A DNA stretch of 64,000 bases from Glycomyces algeriensis (GTDB lineage: Bacteria; Actinomycetota; Actinomycetes; Mycobacteriales; Micromonosporaceae), in NCBI RefSeq assembly GCF_027622855.1, contig NZ_JAPZVR010000005.1, forward strand, positions 1 through 64,000, given 5' to 3'. The notes under the pieces were generated by a model. That model saw only the letters and a program-made list of their open reading frames with translations, was not told the DNA's origin and ran no database searches. A program made the translations under genes and the position numbers. Shown here piece after piece: positions 41,063-48,041 of this stretch. Each line of letters opens with the position of its first letter. Within the stretch, counting starts at the first letter, position 1.

Positions 41063-42229
41063 TCATCGTCGGCCGTAGGTGAGCCGGCGCAGCAGCACCT
41101 CGAACGGGCCGCGCAGGCCCGCCTTCGACATCCACGCCGCCAAGCCGACTGTCGCGGCCCAGATGAGCACCGCGACCCCTGAGGCCGCGGCGTCGCCGAG
41201 GCTCGCGCCGAGGCCGCCGAACGCCGGTGTGAACAGGGCGACGAACGCGACCGACTGGAGCAGGTAGCAGGTCAGCGAGCGCTGGCCGCACGCGGCGAGG
41301 GCGTTCGCGACGGCTCCTGGAGCGCGGCCGGGACGGGTCGCGACCAGGGCGATGAGCGCCGCGTAGCCGAGCCCGGCGGCGAGGCCGGTGACGGAGTGGA
41401 GGGCGTACAGGGCGATGCCCGCGCCCGCGCCGGGGTGCCACAGCTGGGTGTCGGCGAGCATGAGCGGCAGGCCGCCGGTCACGCCGATCGCGATGCCCCA
41501 CAAGGCGGTCCGGCGCAGCAGCGGCAGGTGCCGGGAGGGCTCGTCGAGGAGGCGGCGGCGGGCCGCCCAGATCCCGAGCGCGAACGCGGGCAGGACGCTG
41601 ACGACGTAGAACGTCGAGGTGAGGGCGCTCCACACCATGATCCGCGAGAGCGCCGCCTCCAGCGGGTCGGCGATGATCGTGGGCATCGAGTTGACGTGCC
41701 CGGCCGCTTCGGCGGAGGCCCCGAGGGCCGCCACGACGAGGACATGGGCGGCGGCGGCGATCCACGCGGTGCGCACGAGGGTGCGGTCGCGGCTCCACAG
41801 CAGGCCCGCGAAGACGAGGCCGATGAGGCCGTAGGCGGCGAGGATGTCGCCGAAGAACAGCAGGAGCGCGTGCGCGAAGCCGAACGCGAGGAGCCAGGCG
41901 CTGCGGCGGCGGACCAGCCGCTTCACCTGGGGCGCTGCATATCCGGCGCGCTGGCGGCGCTCGGCGAGGCGGGCGAGGCCGTAGCCGAAGAGCGCGGCGA
42001 ACATCGGCAGCGCCCGGCCGTCGACGAGGAGGACCTGGAGTCCGGCGACGGCGCGGTCGAGGACGGTGCCGTCCACGGCGTAGCCGCGCCAGCCGGTGGT
42101 CTCGTGGGCGAGGAACATGTGGGCGTGCGCGAGTGCGATGAGCAGGAGCATGAGGCCCCTGGCCAGATCGGGTGCGAGCGAGCGCTCCCGGAGCGGGGTG
42201 CTCATAATGGCGGGCGGGGAGAGGGTCAT
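41063..42229 (-). CDS. DUF418-family membrane protein
   Basis: A 388-residue protein with about ten transmembrane helices. The N-terminal helix pair (LAPDLARGLMLLLIALAHAH) and the C-terminal CGQRSLTCYLLQSVAFVALF segment are hallmarks of DUF418/YeiB proteins, whose biochemical role is unknown. GGAGGCGAG precedes ATG 42229. It is divergent from a TetR-family gene, and a TetR-type operator lies in the short shared spacer, so that regulator probably controls it. Confidence 0.85.
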   Translation of the reverse strand: MTLSPPAIMSTPLRERSLAPDLARGLMLLLIALAHAHMFLAHETTGWRGYAVDGTVLDRAVAGLQVLLVDGRALPMFAALFGYGLARLAERRQRAGYAAPQVKRLVRRRSAWLLAFGFAHALLLFFGDILAAYGLIGLVFAGLLWSRDRTLVRTAWIAAAAHVLVVAALGASAEAAGHVNSMPTIIADPLEAALSRIMVWSALTSTFYVVSVLPAFALGIWAARRRLLDEPSRHLPLLRRTALWGIAIGVTGGLPLMLADTQLWHPGAGAGIALYALHSVTGLAAGLGYAALIALVATRPGRAPGAVANALAACGQRSLTCYLLQSVAFVALFTPAFGGLGASLGDAAASGVAVLIWAATVGLAAWMSKAGLRGPFEVLLRRLTYGRR

Positions 42230-42257
42230 CTCGCCTCCAAGGTTTTAGGTACACGAC

Positions 42258-42278
42258 TGTATCTAAAACTAAGATACA
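42258..42278. promoter_or_regulatory. TetR-type operator in the DUF418/TetR spacer
   Basis: A perfect 7-bp inverted repeat TGTATCT-(7 nt)-AGATACA. It overlaps TAAGAT (42270-42275), a plausible -10 for the regulator gene. Confidence 0.75.
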
Positions 42279-42307
42279 TGGATGTAGCTAACGAGCGGGG
42301 GCGGCCC

Positions 42308-42904
42308 ATGGCCGAAGGACAGACGCGCAGGCGCGGCAAAGCGCTCCTCGACGCCATCTACGCCGCCGCCGTCGCCGAGGCCGCCGTCGCCGGGCCCGGC
42401 CGACTCACCATGGACGCCATAGCCAAACGCGCCGCCACCCCCCGCTCCACCCTCTACCGCCGCTGGTCCGACCCCCGCGACCTCCTCCTCGACGCCCTCG
42501 CCGACCTCCACCCCGTCGAACAACCCCACCCCGGCGCCGACGACCTCCGCGGCGACCTCATCGCCGCACTCCGCCTCATGTGCGACTGGGCCTTCAGCGA
42601 CGCCGGACGCGCCGTCATGGCCATCGTCGCCGACCCCCGCCGCGACCCCGCCACCGTCGACGCCCTCTTCGAACGCGTCTTCGCCGCCCGCGGCGGCACC
42701 TTCACCCAGACCGTCCTGCGCCACTACGCCGAACACGGCCAGATCGACCCCGCCCGCCTCACCCCCGTCGTCCTCGATATCGGCGAAGCCCTCGTCACCA
42801 AGCGCATGATGGACCTCGGCGCCGACCCCGGCGACCAGTACCTCGAAGCCATCGTGGACCAGGCGATACTCCCCGCCATAGGCCGCGACCCCGCGGACGG
42901 CTGA
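42308..42904 (+). CDS. TetR-family transcriptional repressor
   Basis: A 198-residue regulator. The N-terminal DNA-binding domain shows AIYAAAVAEAAVAGPGRLTM, then IAKRAATPRSTLYRRWSDPR (HTH, residues about 35-55), as in TetR/AcrR proteins; the C-terminal ligand-binding domain is all helical (LRGDLIAALRLMCDW onward) and of the TetR_C type. I prefer ATG 42308 because the operator covers the upstream ATG at 42278, which is in frame. It should repress the divergent DUF418 gene and itself. Inducer unknown. Confidence 0.88.
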   Translation: MAEGQTRRRGKALLDAIYAAAVAEAAVAGPGRLTMDAIAKRAATPRSTLYRRWSDPRDLLLDALADLHPVEQPHPGADDLRGDLIAALRLMCDWAFSDAGRAVMAIVADPRRDPATVDALFERVFAARGGTFTQTVLRHYAEHGQIDPARLTPVVLDIGEALVTKRMMDLGADPGDQYLEAIVDQAILPAIGRDPADG

Positions 42905-43003
42905 ACACCCCGGAACCCGAACGGGGACAGACAAAGCGTCACCCGCGGCGGTGAACCGTCCCGAAAGAGGGCGCTCCGCCCGATCCCGTGGCACTCTTGG
43001 GGG

Positions 43004-43375
43004 GTGATCGTCGCCGTGGGCATAGACGTAGTGGCAGTGGACCGGTTCGAGCGCGTGCTCGAACGGACCCCCCACGTCGCCGAAAAGCTCTTCACCGAAG
43101 CCGAGCGCCGCACCCCCGACGGGCACGCCCGCCGCACCGAATCCCTCGCCGCCCGCTTCGCCGCCAAAGAAGCCGTGGCCAAAGCACTCGGCGCCCCCGG
43201 CGGCATGCACTGGGCCGACTGCCAAGTGCTCTCCCTCCCCGACGGCCGCCCCACATTGACCATCACCGGAACGGTGGCAGCAGCGGCCGAACAGCGTGGC
43301 GTCTCACGCTGGCACGTGTCGCTGTCGCATGATGGCGGTATCGCTACAGCGGTGGTGATCGCCGAAACGGCATGA
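43004..43375 (+). CDS. acpS: holo-[acyl-carrier-protein] synthase
   Basis: A 123-residue phosphopantetheinyl transferase that activates the fatty-acid acyl carrier protein. The Mg-binding start [19 protein letters not shown] and the second motif [18 protein letters not shown] are typical, and the C-terminal [17 protein letters not shown] completes the family pattern. It starts with GTG. It lies 28 bp before the NAD(P)HX repair gene, the usual actinobacterial order acpS-nnr. Confidence 0.95.
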   Translation: MIVAVGIDVVAVDRFERVLERTPHVAEKLFTEAERRTPDGHARRTESLAARFAAKEAVAKALGAPGGMHWADCQVLSLPDGRPTLTITGTVAAAAEQRGVSRWHVSLSHDGGIATAVVIAETA

Positions 43376-43403
43376 CGGCCGAGCAGGCCTGAGAGGGAAC
43401 ACC

Positions 43404-44876
43404 ATGGACGGTGCCTGGTCAGCAGCGGCAGTACGCCGCGCCGAATCACAGCTGATGGCCCAGCTCCCGCCGGGCACCCTCATGCAGCGCGCCGCAGCGG
43501 GACTCGCCACCGAATGCGCACGGATCTTGATGCAGCAGCGCCGCAAACGCGGCACCGCAGGCGTTTACGGCTCCACCGTGATCGTCCTCGCCGGACCCGG
43601 CGACAACGGCGGCGACGCACTCTTCGCCGCCGCCCGCCTCGCCCGCCGAGGCGCCCGCGTCTTCGCCGTCCCCGTCATGGGCGACCGCGTCCACCCCGTC
43701 GCCGCCGCCGCACTCACCAGGGCCGGCGGACGACTCGTCGCCACCCCGCCCCGCCACTGCGACCTCCTGCTCGACGGCGTCCTCGGCATCGGCGGCCGAC
43801 CCGGCCTCCCCGGCCGCGCCATCGACCAGCTCGCCGCCATCGACGCCGACACCATCGTCGCCGTCGACGTCCCCTCAGGAGTGGACGTCGACACCGGCGC
43901 CGTCCCCGGAAGCGCCGTCACCGCCGACGTCACCGTCGCCTTCGGCTCGCGCAAACCCTGCCACGTGCTCGGCCGCGCCGCCCTCCTCGTCGGCCGCCTC
44001 GTCCTCGTGGACATCGGACTCGCCCCCTACCTCGACCCGCACCCGGCCGTACGCGTCGCCGACGACGGCGACCTCGCCGCCTGGTGGCACGAACCCGGCC
44101 CCGACGACGACAAGTACACGCGCGGCGTCGTCGGCGTCGCCGCCGGCTCCGAGCGGTACCCCGGTGCGGCCGTGCTCGCCACCTCGGGCGCGCTGGCCGG
44201 GCCCTCGGGGTACGTGCGGTACGCCGGGACGGCCGCCGAGCATGTGCGCCGCCGCCACCCGGAGGTGGTGTGCACGCAGGAGGTGAAGGAGGCCGGGCGC
44301 GTCCAGGCCTGGCTCGCCGGGCCCGGTTTCGGGACCGACGAGGCGGCGCTCGCGGAGCTGCGGCACGTGCTGGAGTCGCCCGCGCCGGTGGTGCTCGACG
44401 CGGACGCGCTGACCCTCATCGGGGAGTACCCGTCGGTGCTCTCGCAACGCGAGGCGCCGGTGGTGCTCACACCGCACGACCGCGAGTACGAGCGGCTCTA
44501 CGGCTCCCCGCCCGCCGAGGACCGCGGCGCTGCCGCGGCGGTGCTGGCGAAGCGGCTGAACTGCACGGTGCTCCTGAAGGGTCACCACACGGTCGTCGCT
44601 TCGAGCGACGGCGAAGTGTGGGCGAACCCGACCGGGCGCCCGCAATTGGCCACGGCCGGATCGGGCGACGTGCTCGCGGGCTTCATGGCCTCGCTCCTCG
44701 CCTCGGGCATGGGCGGCGCGAAAGCGGCGGTCGCGGCCTCATACCTGCACGGCCTCGCAGGCGGCATCGCCGGCGCGGGCCACCGCACGGTGACCGCCTC
44801 TGATGTGGCGAGGGCCTTGCCGCTCGCAGTGGGAGCGACTTTGACGGCGGCCGAAACGCCCAGCAAGCGCTCCTGA
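43404..44876 (+). CDS. nnr: bifunctional NAD(P)H-hydrate epimerase / ADP-dependent dehydratase
   Basis: A 490-residue metabolite-repair enzyme that epimerises and dehydrates damaged NADHX/NADPHX. The N-terminal YjeF epimerase domain (about 1-215) shows AGPGDNGGDALFAAARLARR and VDVPSGVDVDTG. The C-terminal ribokinase-like dehydratase domain (about 230-485) shows LAGPGFGTDEAAL, LDADALTLIGEYP, VLTPHDREYERLYG and ATAGSGDVLAGFMASLL, with the catalytic Asp in GSGD. A possible operon with acpS. Downstream it meets a repeat-filled spacer rather than the alr gene often found next. Confidence 0.95.
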   Translation: MDGAWSAAAVRRAESQLMAQLPPGTLMQRAAAGLATECARILMQQRRKRGTAGVYGSTVIVLAGPGDNGGDALFAAARLARRGARVFAVPVMGDRVHPVAAAALTRAGGRLVATPPRHCDLLLDGVLGIGGRPGLPGRAIDQLAAIDADTIVAVDVPSGVDVDTGAVPGSAVTADVTVAFGSRKPCHVLGRAALLVGRLVLVDIGLAPYLDPHPAVRVADDGDLAAWWHEPGPDDDKYTRGVVGVAAGSERYPGAAVLATSGALAGPSGYVRYAGTAAEHVRRRHPEVVCTQEVKEAGRVQAWLAGPGFGTDEAALAELRHVLESPAPVVLDADALTLIGEYPSVLSQREAPVVLTPHDREYERLYGSPPAEDRGAAAAVLAKRLNCTVLLKGHHTVVASSDGEVWANPTGRPQLATAGSGDVLAGFMASLLASGMGGAKAAVAASYLHGLAGGIAGAGHRTVTASDVARALPLAVGATLTAAETPSKRS

Positions 44877-44886
44877 TCAGGGGGTA

Positions 44887-44926
44887 TGTCGTACCCATGA
44901 GTCAGGGTATAGACCGGGGGCCCGGT
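44887..44926 (+). repeat. palindromic repeat family member after nnr
   Basis: Reads TGTCGTACCCATGAGTCAGG onward. It contains the perfect hairpin AGACCGGG-GG-CCCGGTCT (44911-44928), which could terminate the nnr transcript. Confidence 0.7.
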
Positions 44927-44929
44927 CTC

Positions 44930-45226
44930 GGCGAAGCTTGCGAGCCGTCAACTGGCAGAGTGTCCGAATTGCGTAGACCTCCGTTCGCGTTGGGCCGTAA
45001 CACGATCGGGCGTGTCGGAGTCGCCGCGCAAGGTTGAACTGGGCGCCGCTCTGGGCGAAGCTTGCGAGCCGTCAATCTGCAGAGCGTCCGATTTGCCCCA
45101 GACGCTCCGTTCACGTTGGGACGTAACATGATCGGCGGTGTCAGCGGCGCGATCTAGCGTTGAATTGGGGGGCCCCAGGTGTCCGGTTTATCCCGGACGC
45201 TCCGTTCACGTTCGGGGCGTTACCAG
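44930..45226. repeat. 124-bp tandem repeats between nnr and cysteine dioxygenase
   Basis: Unit 1 starts at 44930 and unit 2 at 45054, both with GCGAAGCTTGCGAGCCGTCA. Further shared blocks are CTCCGTTC and GTTGGG.CGTAACA. A third partial copy (45181-45226, TCCCGGACGCTCCGTTCACG) runs into the dioxygenase stop codon. The first block recurs at 60478-60496 beside another repeat copy. No coding frame is evident. Confidence 0.8.
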
Positions 45227-45711
45227 TCCTCGCCCGCGCGCAGGATCTTCGACGGGGCGAGACCCGTCTCGTCGAGCAGGTAGGTGCGCATCGCCTCGAG
45301 GCCGGGCGAGTACACGTGGAGGCTGACCGCCGGAGCGTCGGAAAGGTTCCGCATCCCGTGGACCGTGCGGTCGTCGACCACGGAGACCTCGCCCGCCGCG
45401 AGCCGTTTGCGCTGCAGGCCGGGGAAGTCGCCCGGCTGCACGGTGAACTCGGTCAGCTCGCCGGAGACCACCGCGACCGCCGCGGCGGACGGGCGGCCCG
45501 CGCCGCCGTGGTCGTGCAGGTCGGTGCCCTGGCCGGGCAGCCAGGCGAGGAGCCAGGCCTCGTGGCCGGGGCCGGCGAGCACGCGGCGCGCCCAGCGGCT
45601 GCCCTTCGTGAAGCGCGGGCTCAGGCTGAGGTTGGCGGCGTAGAACGCGGCGAGCGCCTCGAGGCGCTCAGTGGCGAGGGAAGCGGGCGGCAGCAGCAGG
45701 CTGGAGCTCAT
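45220..45711 (-). CDS. cysteine dioxygenase family protein
   Basis: A 163-residue cupin that would oxidise cysteine (or a related thiol) to the sulfinic acid with a mononuclear iron. The metal-binding motifs are GQGTDLHDHGGAGRPSAA (two His) and VDDRTVHGMRNLSDAPAVSL (third His), followed by HVYSPGLE. The length fits bacterial CDO. ATG 45711 is chosen as the first start before the conserved region; the frame stays open to 45810. The 3' end overlaps a repeat copy, so the last codons may have been shaped by it. Confidence 0.85.
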   Translation of the reverse strand: MSSSLLLPPASLATERLEALAAFYAANLSLSPRFTKGSRWARRVLAGPGHEAWLLAWLPGQGTDLHDHGGAGRPSAAAVAVVSGELTEFTVQPGDFPGLQRKRLAAGEVSVVDDRTVHGMRNLSDAPAVSLHVYSPGLEAMRTYLLDETGLAPSKILRAGEDW

Positions 45712-46045
45712 CTGAGTGAATCGGCCTTCGATGTGTCGGAACGGTTGTCGGCGGAGAAGCGCCGAGCGGCACAGAGCGCTCAGCGCTGGTGACAGCGGCG
45801 ACAGCGACACATCGGGAAGGTCATGCGGGCCATCTTACCAATTCCCAGTCAACTCACAGGCGCGACACACCATCGGTGGAATGCTCGTTACGCTGCGAAT
45901 TTGTCGCTGCCTGGGTCTACCCGCCCGGAAACGCGCGCGCTAGGCTCATGTTCGGCCTCCCGGCAGCGTCCCAGCGCATCCCACGGGCGGCCCCGTGCGT
46001 GTCTTGAGTGCACCCCGTCTCCCCATCCGAAGGAGCAACCTCCTC
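45712..46045. other. divergent spacer upstream of the NlpC/P60 gene
   Basis: About 330 bp holding the promoters of the divergent genes. TAGGCT at about 45942 may be the -10 box of the endopeptidase gene, leaving a 5' leader of roughly 90 nt. I looked for the c-di-AMP (ydaO) riboswitch often found before NlpC/P60 genes and did not see its conserved core. Confidence 0.45.
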
Positions 46046-47011
46046 GTGAAGCAGTCGCCTGTTCGACGCAAGTGGATGTCAGCCGCCTTGGTCGGCGGCC
46101 TTCTGGTCACCGTCGGCTCCGGCCCCGCTTGGGCGCAGGACTCGCCCGAAGACATCAACGACGAGATCGAGGACCTCGATGTCGACCTCGCCGCCGCGGT
46201 CGAGGCGTACAACCAGCTCGCCTCCGAGGTGGACGACAACCGCGAGCTCATCGAGGAGACCGAGGCGAACCTCCAGGCCGCCGAGGCCGACCTCGACGTG
46301 CTGCGCGACCAGCTCGCGGACTTCATCGGCGAGGCTTATGTGGACCAGGGCATCGGGGACGCGGCGCTCCTTCTCGAATCGGGCACGCCCGACGCGTTCG
46401 TCGAGCGCCTGGACCGCCTGAACTCGGCGAACCTCTACAACTTCGACCTCATGGACGACCTGCGCGCCGCCACCGAGGAGTACACGGCCCAGTCCGAGCT
46501 CCTCGTCGACCTCCAGGCCGACCTGGAGGCCGAGCAGGCCGAGCTGCAGACGGCCGCCGACGCGCTCACCGAGCGCATGACCGACCTCGAAGAGGAATGG
46601 CAGACCGCGGCGGGCGCGGACTCCCCGGCGTTCGCCGACTACGAGCTGCCGCACATGTCGAACGATCAGTACACGATCGTCGACTTCGCGCTCGACCAGA
46701 TCGGCGAGCCGTACGTGTGGGGTTCGGCCGGGCCGAACTCCTGGGACTGCTCGGGCCTCATGCTCGGCGCGTACGCCGAGGCCGGGATCTCCCTGCCGCA
46801 CAACGCGGCCGCGCAGTGGGACATGGTCGCGCACATCAGCGAGGACGAGCTGCAGCCCGGTGACTTCGTGTTCTACAACGGGCTCGCGCACGTGGGCATG
46901 TACATCGGCAACGGCCTGGTCGTGCACGCCCCGAACTCGACCACCGTCGTGAAGGTCGTCGACCTCCACCACGGCAACAGCTACTACGGTGCGGGCACGC
47001 TCCTGCACTAA
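46046..47011 (+). CDS. secreted NlpC/P60 peptidoglycan endopeptidase (RipA-like)
   Basis: A 321-residue exported D,L-endopeptidase that cuts peptidoglycan stem peptides, probably in cell separation. Signal peptide about 1-31 (ALVGGLLVTVGSGPAWAQ). A long coiled coil (about 35-190) precedes the catalytic NlpC/P60 domain (about 205-321) with Cys in SWDCSGLMLGAYAEAG, His in LAHVGMYIGNG and the third polar residue in VVHAPNS. GTG 46046 has GAAGGAG upstream. An IS5-family element is inserted exactly at the TAA stop without changing the protein; the native terminator is beyond it. Confidence 0.93.
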   Translation: MKQSPVRRKWMSAALVGGLLVTVGSGPAWAQDSPEDINDEIEDLDVDLAAAVEAYNQLASEVDDNRELIEETEANLQAAEADLDVLRDQLADFIGEAYVDQGIGDAALLLESGTPDAFVERLDRLNSANLYNFDLMDDLRAATEEYTAQSELLVDLQADLEAEQAELQTAADALTERMTDLEEEWQTAAGADSPAFADYELPHMSNDQYTIVDFALDQIGEPYVWGSAGPNSWDCSGLMLGAYAEAGISLPHNAAAQWDMVAHISEDELQPGDFVFYNGLAHVGMYIGNGLVVHAPNSTTVVKVVDLHHGNSYYGAGTLLH

Positions 47012-47051
47012 GAACCCGTAACTTTTTCGGGATTGGCGCGTTGGACTTGCT

Positions 47052-47459
47052 GTGAGGCGAGGGAAACGCGGTCCGCAGCAACGGCGCAGTCACGGCCCAT
47101 GGGTTGTCGATGACGGCCTGTGGGCCAGGATCGAGCCGCTGCTGCCGGTCCACGAGCGGCCTGCCGGAACACCCGGGCGCAAGCGCCTGGACGACCGAAA
47201 GGCCTTGTGCGGCATTCTGTTCGTGCTCTATACCGGCATCCCCTGGCAGTGGCTGCCCCAAGAACTCGGGTTCGGATGCGGCATGACCTGCTGGCGGCGA
47301 CTGCGCGACTGGAACGACGCCGGTGTCTGGCAGGAGCTGCATGAGGTCCTGCTCGCCGAGCTACGCCGGGCCGGGAAGCTCGACCTGGAGCGGGCGGTGA
47401 TCGACGCCTCGCACTTGAAGGCACTCAAAGGCGGCCCAAAACCGGTCGGAGCCCGGTAG
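47052..47459 (+). CDS. IS5-family transposase, first frame
   Basis: A 135-residue N-terminal part of a DDE transposase. It has the DUF4096-type N-terminal domain (WARIEPLLP, RKRLDDRKALCGILFVLYTG, WQWLPQELGFGCGMTCWRRL) and the first catalytic Asp in AVIDASHLKALKGG. It starts at GTG 47052. The slippery heptamer C CCA AAA (47435-47441) lets ribosomes shift -1 into the second frame, giving the full transposase; without shifting translation ends at 47459. Confidence 0.88.
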   Translation: MRRGKRGPQQRRSHGPWVVDDGLWARIEPLLPVHERPAGTPGRKRLDDRKALCGILFVLYTGIPWQWLPQELGFGCGMTCWRRLRDWNDAGVWQELHEVLLAELRRAGKLDLERAVIDASHLKALKGGPKPVGAR

Positions 47460-47890
47460 ACCGGGGCAAGACCGGCTCCAAGCACCATGTCATCACCGAC
47501 GCGACCGGTGTGCCCCTCGCTGCCAGCCTGACCGGCGGCAATCGCAACGACTGCACCGAGTTGATGGCCCTGGTCGAAGCGATCCCGCCGATCCGCGGCA
47601 AGCGCGGTCGGCCCCGAAGGCGCCCGAGGGTCGTTCAGGCCGACCGCGGCTATGACTTCGATTGCTACCGGCGGGCGCTGCGGGCCAAGGGGATCGGCAC
47701 GCAGATCGCCCGCCGGGGCACACCGCACGGGTCCGGACTCGGGGCCACGCGCTACGTCGTGGAGCAGACGATCGCGCTCCTGCACTGGTTCCGCCGCTTG
47801 CGCATCCGATGGGAACGACGCGCCGATATCCACGAAGCCTTCCTCAAGCTCGGCTGCGCCCTCATCTGCTGGCGACGACTCCAAAGTTAG
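47441..47890 (+). CDS. IS5-family transposase, second frame (after -1 frameshift)
   Basis: The C-terminal 149 residues of the transposase, entered from the first frame by -1 slippage at CCCAAAA. After the shift the protein reads TGRSPVDRGKTGSKHHVI, the expected family sequence. It carries the second catalytic Asp in VVQADRGYDFDCYRR and the Glu in RYVVEQTIALLHWFRRL. No stop interrupts the combined frame, so the element should be able to make active transposase. Confidence 0.88.
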   Translation, partial: TGRSPVDRGKTGSKHHVITDATGVPLAASLTGGNRNDCTELMALVEAIPPIRGKRGRPRRRPRVVQADRGYDFDCYRRALRAKGIGTQIARRGTPHGSGLGATRYVVEQTIALLHWFRRLRIRWERRADIHEAFLKLGCALICWRRLQS

Positions 47891-47914
47891 GAGCTCTAAG
47901 GCGAGACAGCGATG

Positions 47915-47941
47915 AGGCCCCGCGAATTCGCGGGGCCTTTT
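47915..47941 (+). terminator. terminator displaced by the insertion sequence
   Basis: AGGCCCCGCG-AATT-CGCGGGGCCT followed by TTTT, an ideal rho-independent hairpin. It lies 18 bp beyond the insertion sequence and was probably the terminator of the endopeptidase gene. Confidence 0.88.
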
Positions 47942-48041
47942 CCTTTGGCCTGCAAGGGTTTCAGCGATGCTCGCGACGCATGCGTCCGGCGCTCGGCGGC
48001 GCGGCCGGGCCGTCAGACCACGACACGTGGAAACCCGCGGG

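Larger units (their letters stand above)
47012..47896 (+). mobile_element. IS5-family insertion sequence, 885 bp
   Basis: Bounded by imperfect 15-bp terminal inverted repeats: GAACCCGTAACTTTT at the left and the complement of GAGCTCCTAACTTTG at the right (11 of 15 matches). TAA flanks both ends as a 3-bp target duplication, and the left TAA is the stop codon of the endopeptidase gene. It contains two overlapping transposase frames with a -1 slippery site. It appears intact. Confidence 0.85.

Noticed and set aside
45840-46045. c-di-AMP (ydaO) riboswitch before the NlpC/P60 gene
   Set aside because: This riboswitch often precedes such genes in actinobacteria, but I could not find its conserved core in the leader.
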